Source: Sandaracinus amylolyticus (GTDB taxonomy: Bacteria > Myxococcota_A > Polyangia > Polyangiales > Sandaracinaceae). From it: a stretch of DNA of 64,000 bases. A program made the translations under genes and the position numbers. The stretch lies in the NCBI RefSeq assembly GCF_021631985.1, contig NZ_CP070225.1, positions 5,332,001-5,396,000 of the forward strand, read 5' to 3'. Positions 16,981-25,847 of this stretch are shown here, piece after piece; the first letter of the stretch is position 1, and every line of letters starts with the position of its first letter. The notes under the pieces were generated by a model that did no database searches, had not been told where the DNA came from, and saw nothing but the letters and a program-made list of their open reading frames with translations.

Positions 16981-17969
16981 GCAAGCGGGGCGCTGCTGCG
17001 AAGGCCGCTGCCGCCGCGTCCGAGGCGGGGCCCTATCGCAGCGCCGCCGAGAACGACAAGCGCGCGCGCATCGAGTGGCTCGAGCACGGGCTCTCGGCGA
17101 AGCCGTGGGCGCAGCGCCTGACCGAGCTGCATCCGCGCAACTTCTTCGTGCGTGCGTGGCGCGTGCTGGACGAGCTCGCGGCCGACGAGCGCAACGAGCG
17201 AGAGGCAGCGGGCAAGGGCTACGACTACCGGCCGATCATCGCGCTCTGCGTGGGCGCGCTGTGTCTGACGGTGATGGAGTACGTCGGGCACTCGACGACG
17301 TTCCGTCAGCTGCTTCGCGAGCTCGCGCCGCTGGGCTCGCGCGAGGACACGTTCTGGGTCTGGCTGCGCGACTCGCAGTGGCTCGAGCTCGCGGACTTCG
17401 TGTGGTGGTCGGGCTTCCGCGTGCTCGGCTACTTCGTGATCCCCGCGATCGTCGTGAAGTGGTTCTTCAAGGAGCGGCTGCGCGATCACGGGCTCGAGAC
17501 GAAGGAGATCCGCAACCACGCGTGGATCTACGGGCTCAGCTATTCGGCGGTGTTCGTCGGCGTGATGTTCGTCGCGAAGTTCGTCCCGCACTTCACGCAG
17601 TACTACCCGTTCTACGATCTCTGCTCGCGCAGCTGGTTCGATCTGATCGCGTGGGAGCTGCTCTATGCGGCGCAGTTCCTCTCGCTCGAGTTCTTCTTCC
17701 GCGGCTTCTGGATGCGCTCGATGCGCAGCGCGATGGGCTCGCAGGCGATCTTCGCGATGGTCGTGCCCTACTGCATGATCCACTTCGGCAAGCCGTTCCT
17801 CGAGGCGGTCGCGGCGATCTTCGCCGGCGTGGTGCTCGGGACGCTCGCGCTGCGCACGCGCTCGATCTGGGGCGGATGCGTGGTGCACATCGGCGTCGCG
17901 ATCACGATGGACGTGACTGCGCTGATCGTGAGCGGGCGCGGCATGCCCGCGCAGTGGTTCCCGGGCTGA
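16977..17969 (+). CDS. CPBP family intramembrane metalloprotease homologue
   Basis: This 330-residue membrane protein starts at GTG 16977, which overlaps the gltX stop (GTGA). A charged cytosolic N-terminus of about 80 residues precedes several hydrophobic segments. The CPBP/Abi motif 1 reads LEFFFRGFW, so the first Glu of the usual EExxxR is Leu. Motif 2 is seen as MIHFGKP, and a later HIGVAITMD supplies the last histidine. Family members are integral-membrane proteases related to Rce1 and are often linked to prenyl processing or peptide self-immunity. Activity is uncertain because of the substituted residue. Confidence 0.82.
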   Translation: MSKRGAAAKAAAAASEAGPYRSAAENDKRARIEWLEHGLSAKPWAQRLTELHPRNFFVRAWRVLDELAADERNEREAAGKGYDYRPIIALCVGALCLTVMEYVGHSTTFRQLLRELAPLGSREDTFWVWLRDSQWLELADFVWWSGFRVLGYFVIPAIVVKWFFKERLRDHGLETKEIRNHAWIYGLSYSAVFVGVMFVAKFVPHFTQYYPFYDLCSRSWFDLIAWELLYAAQFLSLEFFFRGFWMRSMRSAMGSQAIFAMVVPYCMIHFGKPFLEAVAAIFAGVVLGTLALRTRSIWGGCVVHIGVAITMDVTALIVSGRGMPAQWFPG

Positions 17970-17975
17970 GTTTTC

Positions 17976-18001
17976 GGAAGGGGTCATGGATGACCCCTTC
18001 C
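17976..18001 (+). terminator. Strong hairpin after the CPBP gene
   Basis: GGAAGGGGTCAT (17976-17987) and ATGACCCCTTCC (17990-18001) are perfect complements across two bases, just past the CPBP stop. C residues rather than T residues follow, so termination would need Rho or the hairpin may protect the mRNA 3' end. The rest of the gap up to 18252 shows no coding sequence. Confidence 0.5.
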
Positions 18002-18252
18002 CCCCGCCCGGCGGAGCCGGATCGGGGCCCCCCATCCCTGAACGCTGCGCGCGGGGCCCCAGCCCCGCTTGCTCATGTCAGCGCGCTCCGAGTCATCGAC
18101 TGACTCTGACTATCGACGGATCACCGAGTCGTCGCACGCGGTGGTGCTCGCGCGCCGAGCGTCGCGAACGCGCGCACCTGCGCGCCAACTCGTGACGCGG
18201 ACGCCTGATTTCAGGTTCCATCGCCACGGAATCGTCGGCTAGTATCGAAGAC

Positions 18253-18720
18253 GTGACGGATCCGCTCTCGCGGTTTCGCGAGGACTTGTCGGGGGGACAG
18301 GGACACGCGGAGAGCTCGGCGCGACATCGGCGCGCGCTGCTGCTCTTCGAGCACGGAGGTGCGCTCCTCGGGGTCCCCGCCGAGTCGGTGGACGCGGTGA
18401 TCGCGTGGCAGGCTCCTGCGCGTCTGCCGTGCGCGACCGCCGGGATCGCCGGCGTGGTGCAGGACCGCGGGCGCATCGTCGCGGTGCTCGAGTCGCCGCT
18501 CGGCGAGAGCGAGCGCGAGACGCGCGCAGTGCGTCGCCTGATCGTGTGCGGCACGACGCGCGGCTTCGTGGGCATCCCCGCGGAGACGACGCGCGGCGTG
18601 AGCACGGTCGAGCTCGCGCGCGACGCGACGCCCGGAGAGCTCGTCGACTCGTCCGAGGGCCCGCTGACGATCGTGGATCCGATCGCGCTCATCTCTGCAG
18701 TACGGGAGACGACATCATGA
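18253..18720 (+). CDS. cheW: CheW-like chemosensory coupling protein
   Basis: This 155-residue protein is essentially one CheW domain. It shows LLFEHGGALLGVPAESVDAV, then IAGVVQDRGRIVAVLE and LIVCGTTRGFVGIPAE, the usual three blocks of the double-barrel fold. CheW links receptor tips to the CheA kinase in cytoplasmic arrays. GTG 18253 is the only suitable start. It is the first gene of a seven-gene plus-strand operon and its stop overlaps the next ATG (ATGA). Confidence 0.88.
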   Translation: MTDPLSRFREDLSGGQGHAESSARHRRALLLFEHGGALLGVPAESVDAVIAWQAPARLPCATAGIAGVVQDRGRIVAVLESPLGESERETRAVRRLIVCGTTRGFVGIPAETTRGVSTVELARDATPGELVDSSEGPLTIVDPIALISAVRETTS

Positions 18721-19106
18721 GCTCGCGGACCCCTTCCGCCGACGTGCTGGTCATCGACGACAGCGACATCGCGCGCGAGTCGATGAAGCGCGCCCTCGCG
18801 GCCGCCGGACTGCGCGTGATCGACCTGCCTTCGCCGATCGGCGCGACGAGCGCGATCCTGCGCACGCAGCCGCGCCTCGTCGTGATCGACATCAACATGC
18901 CGTCGATGCGCGGCGACAAGCTCGCGAGCTTGTTCCGGAAGACCGAGAAGCTGGGCGAGCTGAAGATCGTGCTCGTCTCGGGGAACGACACGACGCAGCT
19001 CGACGCGCTCGCGCGCGAGGCGCAGGCGGACGCCGTCGTCGCGAAGTCGGCGGGGACCGATGCGCTCGTGAGGACCGTGAAGCAGCTGCTCGCGGAGGCT
19101 CGGTGA
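18717..19106 (+). CDS. Single-domain response regulator (CheY-like receiver)
   Basis: The 129-residue product is a complete receiver domain with no output domain. It has the acidic pocket VLVIDDSD, the phospho-acceptor Asp58 in VVIDINMP, the switch Ser in VLVSGND and the conserved Lys in VVAKSAG. ATG 18717 overlaps the cheW stop and the stop overlaps the next GTG. It probably takes phosphate from the CheA-type kinase encoded downstream, either as the output or as a phosphate sink beside the receiver fused to CheA. The final target cannot be read from the operon. Confidence 0.9.
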   Translation: MSSRTPSADVLVIDDSDIARESMKRALAAAGLRVIDLPSPIGATSAILRTQPRLVVIDINMPSMRGDKLASLFRKTEKLGELKIVLVSGNDTTQLDALAREAQADAVVAKSAGTDALVRTVKQLLAEAR

Positions 19107-19465
19107 GCCGCGTGGTGCTGCTCTCGCACGACGGCGTGCGCTGCGCGCTGCCCGCGTCGCAGGTGGTGCGCGCGGTGGGCTCGGGCGGCGAGGACGAGCG
19201 ACCGGTCGCGCTCTTCCGTCGCGAGCCCGATGCGTCGGTGCGCGACGCGCGATCGCTCTTGGTGCGCACCGGCGCCGGTGAGCGGCGCGTGGACTGCGCC
19301 GACGCGCGCTTCGACTGGCTCTCCGAGGAGCGCCTCTTCGCATTGCCCGAGCTGCTGCGCGACGCGATGGCGCTGCCTCACGTCGTCGGGGTGGCCGAGA
19401 TGGACGGGGTCGGGCTCGTCTGGTTGGTCGATCTGGATCTCTTTTCGGGCTCGAGCGCGCGCTGA
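19103..19465 (+). CDS. Small CheW-like protein
   Basis: This 120-residue protein starts at GTG 19103, overlapping the previous stop (GTGA). The N-terminus VVLLSHDGVRCALPASQVVRAV and the C-terminus VVGVAEMDGVGLVWLVDLDL resemble the first and last strands of a CheW domain, but the middle is short. It is a degenerate or minimal second coupling protein in the same operon, and could tune array composition. The assignment rests on these short resemblances and the context. Confidence 0.6.
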   Translation: MSRVVLLSHDGVRCALPASQVVRAVGSGGEDERPVALFRREPDASVRDARSLLVRTGAGERRVDCADARFDWLSEERLFALPELLRDAMALPHVVGVAEMDGVGLVWLVDLDLFSGSSAR

Positions 19466-19488
19466 GCGCCTCCGGACGTCGAGGGCAC

Positions 19489-21042
19489 ATGTTCCGATTC
19501 GTCTCGGTTCGTTGGAAGATCGCGGGCCTGCTCTTCGCGGGGGTCCTCGTGATCACGGGGCTCGACGCGTGGCTCGTGCCGGAGCGCGCGGCGCAGGCGG
19601 AGCGCGAGTCGATCACCGAGCGCGCGCGCGCGACCGCGGCGATGCTCTCGGAGTCGGTGGTCGCGCCGCTCGAGTTCGATCAGGACGACTCGGCCGCCGA
19701 GGTCATGCGCGTCGCGCTCGCCGATCGGCTCGTCGAGTGGGCCGCCGTGTACCGCGCGAACGGCGAGCGCGTGACCGTCGTGGGCGACGGCGATCCGCCG
19801 CGCACGATGCGCATGCGCGACGAGCCGCAGGACGTGTCCGCGAGCGAGTCGCTGGTCGTGGTCGCGGCCCCGGTCGCGCGCGGGAACAACGACGCGATCG
19901 GCACCGTCGCGGTCGCGATGCGCAGCACCGCGATCGCGCGGCGTCGCGAGGAGACGCGCGGGTGGATCGCGATGCAGGGGCTCGGCGTCGCGGTGGTCGG
20001 GCTGCTCGCGTCGTTGTGGTTCGCGTCGCGGATGTCGAGCCAGATGCAGCGCATGGCGCGCGCGGCGGAGCAGATCGCGCGCGGTGACGTGTCGAGCAAC
20101 CTCGCGCTCGCGCACTCGAACGACGAGCTCGGCGAGATGGCGACCGCGTTCGAGCGCATGAACGATCGGCTGCGCGAGCTGCAGCAGGGCGCGGTGCGCG
20201 TCGCGGATGGTGATCTCACGGGATCGATCGGCGGCGACGGCGAGCTCTTCGTCGCGTTCCGCCGGATGCTCGACAGCCTGCGCAGCCTGACGCAGCGGAT
20301 CGGCACGAGCTCGGACGCCGTCGCGTCGGCGTCGGCGGGCATGTTCTCCGCGGTGCGCGAGCAGGAGACGCTCGCGACGCAGCAGACCGCGTCGCTCGAG
20401 GAGATCCGCCGCACGCTGGAGACGCTCGCAGCAGCGGCCGATGCGGTCGCGCGCGACGCACAGGCGGTGCACGAGATGTCGGGCCGCACGCTCGAGAGCT
20501 CGACGCGCATGGCCGATCAGACGCGCCTCGTGAGCGCGCACTCGGATCGGATCGGTGAGATCCTCTCGCTCATCCAGGACATCGCGGATCGCTCGGATCT
20601 GCTCGCGCTCAACGCAGCGCTCGAGGGCACGAAGGCGGGCGAGGTCGGGCGCGGGTTCTCGCTCGTCGCGGCCGAGATGCGACGCCTCTCCGAGCACGTG
20701 ATGGACTCGGTGCGCGACATCCGGAAGCTCGTCGCGGACATGCGCGCGGCGTCGCACGCGTCGGTGCTCGCGACCGAGGAGAGCACCAAGCTCGCGCGCG
20801 ATGCCGCGGCCGCGGCCGCGAAGATCTCGGACGCGGTGAACCGCCATCAGGAAGGCACGTCGCAGGCGAAGTCGGCGGCCGACGAGGTGGTGCGCGCGGT
20901 GAACGAGTCGCTCACCGGATCGGCGGCGACGACGCGCTCGGCGGAGTCGCTCCTGCAGCTCTCGCACGAGCTCAAGCAGGCGATCCAGGCGTTCCGCGTC
21001 GCGTCCGCCGATCTGCCGCGAGACCAGCGCAGCGGGCGCTGA
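19489..21042 (+). CDS. Methyl-accepting chemotaxis protein
   Basis: The 517-residue protein has an N-terminal transmembrane segment (about 9-30), a periplasmic domain of about 125 residues, a second segment (about 160-182) and a HAMP domain. A long cytoplasmic coiled coil follows. The signalling tip is recognisable around residues 360-395 as IQDIADRSDLLALNAALEG followed by GRGFSLVAAEMRRLSEH. The usual EAR of the tip reads EGTKAGE. It senses an unknown stimulus in the periplasm and controls the CheA encoded three bases downstream. No C-terminal pentapeptide for CheR binding is seen. Confidence 0.93.
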   Translation: MFRFVSVRWKIAGLLFAGVLVITGLDAWLVPERAAQAERESITERARATAAMLSESVVAPLEFDQDDSAAEVMRVALADRLVEWAAVYRANGERVTVVGDGDPPRTMRMRDEPQDVSASESLVVVAAPVARGNNDAIGTVAVAMRSTAIARRREETRGWIAMQGLGVAVVGLLASLWFASRMSSQMQRMARAAEQIARGDVSSNLALAHSNDELGEMATAFERMNDRLRELQQGAVRVADGDLTGSIGGDGELFVAFRRMLDSLRSLTQRIGTSSDAVASASAGMFSAVREQETLATQQTASLEEIRRTLETLAAAADAVARDAQAVHEMSGRTLESSTRMADQTRLVSAHSDRIGEILSLIQDIADRSDLLALNAALEGTKAGEVGRGFSLVAAEMRRLSEHVMDSVRDIRKLVADMRAASHASVLATEESTKLARDAAAAAAKISDAVNRHQEGTSQAKSAADEVVRAVNESLTGSAATTRSAESLLQLSHELKQAIQAFRVASADLPRDQRSGR

Positions 21043-21045
21043 GCG

Positions 21046-23130
21046 ATGGCGGTGCAGGATCGCGATCTCGTCCGCGCGTTCTGGGACGCGGCGTCGGATC
21101 GCATCAGCGAAGCGACCGATCTCTGGATCGCGCTCGAGCAGGGCGATGCGGGCGCGTCGCGCTCGCTGAAGCGGCTGCTCCACACGATGAAGGGCGAGGC
21201 GCACATGTTGGGCCTCGCCGACTGCGGCCACCTGCTGCAGGCGATGGAAGGCGTCGTCGAGGGCGCGTCGAAGTCGATGAGCGAGGGCGCGGGCGACGCG
21301 ATCCTCACCGCGCTCGACACGATCTCGGCGATGGCGGCCTCGGAGGGCGCGCTCGAGATCGATCTCGAAGAGACCCTCGCGCGCCTCGCTGCGGCCGCGG
21401 CCGCAGCGCCGACCGAGACCCACGCGGACGCGGCGCCGGCCGAGAGCGAGTCGCGCGCCGAGCACGTCGAGCACGCGCGCCCTTCGCTCGATCCCGCGCG
21501 GCTCGGGCCGCTGGTGCACGAAGCGCGACGCCTCCATCGCGAGCACTCGCTGCTGCACCCTGCCCTGCGCGAGGTGCGCCGCATGCTGCGCGCGCTGCTC
21601 TCGGAGATCGATCCGCAGCTGCCGCCCGAGGCGCTCGCCGAGCGCATCGTGAAGACGCTCGGGTACGGCGCGGAGATCGAGCGGCGGATGGGCGATCTCG
21701 CGGCGCAGTGGTCGACGCACGAGTTCGCGCTCGAGATGGCGCTCGAGCAGCTCGAGGACACGGTGCGATCGGCGGCGATGGTGTCGGTCGCGGCGCTGAA
21801 GTCGCAGGTGCATCGCGCCGCGCGGTCGACGGCGCACGCGCTGGGAAAGCGCGTCGAGCTGCTGGTCTCGGGCGATGCGTACGTCGATGCGTCGGTGGAG
21901 CGCTCGCTCGGGCCCGCGCTGCTCCACCTCGTGCGCAACGCGGTCGATCACGGGATCGAGAGCGAGGCGGCGCGCATCGCGGCGGGCAAGTCGCCGGTCG
22001 GCCGCATCGAGATCACGATCCACCAGACCGACTCGAGCGTGCAGGTGATCGTCGAGGACGACGGCGGGGGCGTCGATCTCGAGCGCATGCGGGCGCGGCT
22101 CCGTCACGAGGGCGACGACTCCGAGCTGCTGCAGCGCATCTTCGAGCAGGGCGTGACCACGCGCGACGAGGTGACCGACATCTCGGGGCGCGGCGTGGGG
22201 CTCGACGTGGTCGCGCGCGAGGTCGCGGCGGTGGGCGGGAGCGTGCGCGTCGAGTCCGATCGCGGGCGCGGCACGCGCTTCGAGATCGTGCTGCCGACGA
22301 TGCTGCGCGCCGACATCGTCGTGCCGATCGAGTGCCGTGGGACGCGCCTCGCGATCCCCGTGCGCGAGGTGCTCGCGGTGGAGCGCATCGGCGAGCCGGT
22401 GCGCGCGAGCGATGGATGGCGCCTCGCGCGAGGCCCCGCGAATCAGGCCGATCTCGTCCCCCTCTTCGATCTCGGCGCGCTCTTCGGGTCGGCCGAGCCG
22501 CCACGCGCGGGGGACGTCGCGGTGATCACGCACCACCGCACGGGCGTGTTCGCGCTGCGGGTCGACGGCTACGACAACCCGCGCCCGATGGCGTTCGAGC
22601 GCATCGACGAGCTCGCGGTGCGCTCCGACGTGGTGCGCGGCGTCGCGCCCGCGCCCGACGGAGGCGTGTACTTCCTGCTCGACGCCGACGCGACGCACGC
22701 GACGTTGCGCGGCCGTGTCGCGAGCAGCGCAGCGCGTCCATCGGTGATGCCGCGTCGCGCGGTGCCGCACGTGCTGGTGGTCGAGGACGCGCCGGTCGCG
22801 CGCGAGCTGCTCCTCGGCATCCTGAGATCGTTTGGGCTCAAAGTATCGGACGCGTCCGACGGAAAGCAGGGGCTCCTGCTCGCGCGCACCGAGCGCCCCG
22901 ATCTGATCCTCACCGACGTCGAGATGCCCTTCCTCGGCGGGCTCGAGATGATCGCGGAGCTGCGGGGTGATGCCGCGCTGCGCGAGGTGCCGGTGATCGT
23001 GCTCACCACGCGCAGCGAGCCCGCGGTGCGCGACCGCGCGCGCGCGCTCGGCGTGCGTGGGTTCCTCTCGAAGCAGCGCTTCGTCGAAACGGAGCTGCGA
23101 CAGGTGATCGACGAGTGTCTGGCGCGATGA
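21046..23130 (+). CDS. cheA: CheA-type histidine kinase with C-terminal receiver
   Basis: This 694-residue hybrid has an HPt domain with phospho-acceptor His46 in LLHTMKGEAHML, a dimerisation region, and an ATPase domain whose N-box LVRNAVDHGIE starts at about residue 295. GRGVGLDVV marks the ATP lid. A CheW-like regulatory domain follows (about 420-530). The receiver has pocket E580/D581 and phospho-acceptor Asp624 in LTDVEMPF. The layout resembles FrzE-type kinases of myxobacteria. It lies three bases after the receptor gene, and its TGA overlaps the cheB ATG. It drives the phosphorelay of this operon; the fused receiver may serve as a phosphate sink. Confidence 0.95.
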   Translation: MAVQDRDLVRAFWDAASDRISEATDLWIALEQGDAGASRSLKRLLHTMKGEAHMLGLADCGHLLQAMEGVVEGASKSMSEGAGDAILTALDTISAMAASEGALEIDLEETLARLAAAAAAAPTETHADAAPAESESRAEHVEHARPSLDPARLGPLVHEARRLHREHSLLHPALREVRRMLRALLSEIDPQLPPEALAERIVKTLGYGAEIERRMGDLAAQWSTHEFALEMALEQLEDTVRSAAMVSVAALKSQVHRAARSTAHALGKRVELLVSGDAYVDASVERSLGPALLHLVRNAVDHGIESEAARIAAGKSPVGRIEITIHQTDSSVQVIVEDDGGGVDLERMRARLRHEGDDSELLQRIFEQGVTTRDEVTDISGRGVGLDVVAREVAAVGGSVRVESDRGRGTRFEIVLPTMLRADIVVPIECRGTRLAIPVREVLAVERIGEPVRASDGWRLARGPANQADLVPLFDLGALFGSAEPPRAGDVAVITHHRTGVFALRVDGYDNPRPMAFERIDELAVRSDVVRGVAPAPDGGVYFLLDADATHATLRGRVASSAARPSVMPRRAVPHVLVVEDAPVARELLLGILRSFGLKVSDASDGKQGLLLARTERPDLILTDVEMPFLGGLEMIAELRGDAALREVPVIVLTTRSEPAVRDRARALGVRGFLSKQRFVETELRQVIDECLAR

Positions 23131-24071
23131 CCATTCGTGTGTGCGTCGTCGACGACTCGGACATCGCCTCGCGGCGGATCGCCGAGATCGTCGAGACCGA
23201 CGACGACGTGCGCGTGATCAAGCGATGCGCGAGCGCGGACGAGCTGCGCGCGTGGAGCGACCTCGACACGGCGTCGGTCGTGGTGCTCGACGTGTGGATG
23301 CCCGGCACGTCGGGGCTCGCTGCGATCCGCGAGATCGCCGCGCGTGTCCCGGTCGTCGTCGTGAGCGAGGCCGCGGAGGGATCGGATCTCGCGATCGAGG
23401 CGGTCGCGCAGGGCGCGGTCGCCTTCGTGTCGAAGCGCGAGCTCGGCGGAGAGCCCGGTGAGGCGCGGCTGCGCGCGATCGTGCGCGACGCAGCGACGCG
23501 CTCGATCGCGCGCGAGCTACCGGTCCTCGTCGTCGTGGGATCCACCGGCGCACCACGCGCGCTCGAGCGCCTGGTGCCGGGGCTGCGCGACGCGCCCGCC
23601 GCGATCGTCGTCGTGCAGCACCTGCCGCTCGGTGGAGAGGTCGGGTTCGCGCGATGGATCGCGGGGCTCGGTCTGCCCGCGCGACCCGCGCGCCACGGCG
23701 ACTCGCTCGCGAGCGGTCGCGCGCTGATCGCGCCCGCGGGGCGTCATCTGGTGATCGAGAACGGCGTGGTGCGGCTCGTCGCGGGCTCGATCGGCGAGCT
23801 CCACGTGCCCTCGGCGGATCGCGCGCTCGCATCCGCGGCATCGCTCGGGCGGCGCGTGGTCGCGCTCGTGCTCTCGGGGATGGGGCGCGACGCGGCGCGG
23901 GGCATCGCGGAGGCGCTCGAGGCGGGCGCGACCTGTCTCGCGCTGAGCCCCGACGAGTGCGCCGCGCCCTCGATGCCGCGCCACGCGCTCGACGTCTCGC
24001 CGCGCGTGCGCGCAGTGCGCCTCGACACGATCGCCACCGATGTCCGCGAAGCCCTCCGACGCCGACGCTGA
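23127..24071 (+). CDS. cheB: Chemotaxis response regulator protein-glutamate methylesterase
   Basis: This 314-residue protein has a receiver domain with Asp55 (VVVLDVWMP) and a C-terminal methylesterase domain. The catalytic triad is readable: Ser139 in GSTGAP, His165 in VQHLP and Asp255 in GMGRDAARG. It removes methyl groups from receptor glutamates or deamidates glutamines, giving adaptation. ATG 23127 overlaps the cheA stop (ATGA); an in-frame GTG at 23115 is possible but less likely. The 3' end overlaps cheR by 32 bases. Confidence 0.95.
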   Translation: MTIRVCVVDDSDIASRRIAEIVETDDDVRVIKRCASADELRAWSDLDTASVVVLDVWMPGTSGLAAIREIAARVPVVVVSEAAEGSDLAIEAVAQGAVAFVSKRELGGEPGEARLRAIVRDAATRSIARELPVLVVVGSTGAPRALERLVPGLRDAPAAIVVVQHLPLGGEVGFARWIAGLGLPARPARHGDSLASGRALIAPAGRHLVIENGVVRLVAGSIGELHVPSADRALASAASLGRRVVALVLSGMGRDAARGIAEALEAGATCLALSPDECAAPSMPRHALDVSPRVRAVRLDTIATDVREALRRRR

Positions 24072-25122
24072 TCGCGAGCTCGCGCAGCTCCTGCGCGCGC
24101 TGCTGCAGCCACGGCTCGGGCACGCGCTCGAGCCGTGGCCGAGCGCGCTGCGCCTCGCGCTCGACCGCCTCGCGCAGACGCGTCGCACGTCGCCGCTGGC
24201 GCTCGCTCGGGACCTTCTCGCGCGCCCCGATCCCGCTGCGCTCGACGTGCTCGTCTCCGCCGCGACGGTGCCGCACACCCGCTTCTTCCGGCACCCCGAG
24301 CACTTCGAGCGCCTCGCGCGCGAGCTGCCGCGCATCGTCGAGCGACGCGGCGCGCCTGCGCGGATCTGGTGCGCGGGATGCGCGACCGGCGAAGAGCCGT
24401 GGAGCATCGCGCTGCTCGCGTCGCACCTCGGCGTGGAGGTCGAGCTGCTCGCGACCGACGTGAGCCCCGAGGCGCTGCGCACCGCGCGCGCCGGGATCTA
24501 TCCGCGCGTGATCAGCGGCGCGGGCGCGCCGGTCGCGATGCCGCCCTCGTGGAGCGCGCCCGAGGCGCTGCGGCGCTCGGTGCGCTTCGAGCGGGCGTCG
24601 ATCACCGACGCCGATCCCGATCGCGGCGCGGGCCCGTTCGACGTCGTGCTCTGTCGCAACGTGCTCATCTACTTCCCGGCCGCGCAGGCCGCGGCGATCG
24701 CGAGCCGCCTCGCGACGCGGCTGCGTCCCGGCGGCGCGATGATCGTCGCGCCGGTCGAGGCCCTGATCGCGATCCCGCCATCGCTGCGCCACGGCGATCC
24801 GCTCGGATGGCTCGAGCCTCCCTCGAGCCCGACGCGCGCGGTCGCGCCGGCCGTGATCGCCGCGCCCCGCGAGGACGGGCTCGAGCGCGCCGCACGCGCG
24901 CTCGGGCTCGGCGAGCTCGACGAGGCGGAGCGCGCGCTCCGTGCCGCGCTCGATCTCACGCCGACGCGCGCCGAGGCGTGGTTCCTCCTCGGCGAGACGC
25001 TGCAGAAGCGCGGAGAGCGCGCGCAGGCGCGCGCCGCGTTCCGGTGCGCCGCGAGCTACGCCGACGCGACACCGCACGGTCGCACGCTCGCGAGCGCCGC
25101 CGAGCGACGCGCCCGCGGGTGA
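24040..25122 (+). CDS. cheR: Chemoreceptor methyltransferase CheR with C-terminal TPR
   Basis: The 360-residue protein has an N-terminal alpha-helical CheR domain with VPHTRFFRHPEHFERL and a SAM-binding domain with WCAGCATGEEPWSIA and FDVVLCRNVLIYF. The last 80 residues form tetratricopeptide-like helices (LGLGELDEAERALRAALDL, then AWFLLGETLQKRGE). CheR transfers methyl groups from S-adenosylmethionine to receptor glutamates. TPR-bearing CheR proteins are known from alternative chemosensory systems. It is the last gene of the operon and faces the yfiR-like gene 7 bases away. Confidence 0.94.
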   Translation: MSAKPSDADADRELAQLLRALLQPRLGHALEPWPSALRLALDRLAQTRRTSPLALARDLLARPDPAALDVLVSAATVPHTRFFRHPEHFERLARELPRIVERRGAPARIWCAGCATGEEPWSIALLASHLGVEVELLATDVSPEALRTARAGIYPRVISGAGAPVAMPPSWSAPEALRRSVRFERASITDADPDRGAGPFDVVLCRNVLIYFPAAQAAAIASRLATRLRPGGAMIVAPVEALIAIPPSLRHGDPLGWLEPPSSPTRAVAPAVIAAPREDGLERAARALGLGELDEAERALRAALDLTPTRAEAWFLLGETLQKRGERAQARAAFRCAASYADATPHGRTLASAAERRARG

Positions 25123-25129
25123 CCGAGCC

Positions 25130-25732
25130 TCAGCGAATCACTTCGGCGAGCCGCAGCACCGCGGCATCGAGGCGCGCGCCTTCCGCCTCGACGGCGGGAA
25201 GGTTGATCACCAGGCGCACCTGCGAGCCGTCCGCGACCAGCCCGACCCCGAGCCCGCCGCGTCGCACGCCATCGCTCTCCGACGTCATCGAGAGCGTGCG
25301 CGCCTCGCGCGCCGCCTGCGAGATCTGCTGCGCCGCGCCGCCGAGCCCACCGCACACGAAGATCGCGGTCGCGCCCGCGCTGCGCGCCGCTTGCACCAGG
25401 CCCGCACGATCGTGGTACGCGTGCTCCACCGCGCGCGCCTGCATGTTGCTCACGGTGGTGCGCGCACCGAGCGCGTTGAGCGCCGTCACGATGCGCGATC
25501 GCTCCGCCTCCGACGCGCCGTTGCCCGGCTGGTAGACGATCAGCACCGCGACTCGGCCGTTCGTCGCACGCTGCGCGAGGTTCCGATCGTACGAGAGGAT
25601 GCGGAGGATCAGCGCCGCCTCGCGCGACGCGTCCTGCGCCTCGGCGACCGAGCGCAGCGCGGAGGGCACCGTCGCGACGGGCATCACCGAAGCGAGGAGC
25701 ACGATCAGGAGCGTGGCGGCGAGCTTCCTCAT
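25130..25732 (-). CDS. YfiR-like (DUF4154) periplasmic protein
   Basis: This 200-residue protein has a signal peptide (MRKLAATLLIVLLASVMPVA, cleavage near AEAQ). The mature part begins RILSYDRNLAQRA, and it ends VRLVINLPAVEAEGARLDAA followed by VLRLAEVIR, the typical closing block of the YfiR/DUF4154 family. YfiR of the YfiBNR system is a periplasmic repressor of a membrane diguanylate cyclase. The C-x-x-G segment VCGGLGG lies in the middle. It is the last gene of a minus-strand operon with two binding proteins and a TonB receptor. No diguanylate cyclase gene is in the window. Confidence 0.75.
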   Translation of the reverse strand: MRKLAATLLIVLLASVMPVATVPSALRSVAEAQDASREAALILRILSYDRNLAQRATNGRVAVLIVYQPGNGASEAERSRIVTALNALGARTTVSNMQARAVEHAYHDRAGLVQAARSAGATAIFVCGGLGGAAQQISQAAREARTLSMTSESDGVRRGGLGVGLVADGSQVRLVINLPAVEAEGARLDAAVLRLAEVIR

Positions 25733-25847
25733 CCGATCTCGAGATGACGATGGTAATCGCGGCGAGGGGCGCGACGAGCGAAGACGTGAAGGTGCACGCG
25801 TCGATTCACGCGCACCAAGCCACACACGATCGCGCGCGCGCCCACGA

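Noticed and set aside
19378..22770. Minus-strand frame of about 1100 codons opposite the chemosensory genes
   Set aside because: The translation is His/Arg-rich and domain-free; the plus strand encodes the receptor and CheA with all motifs.
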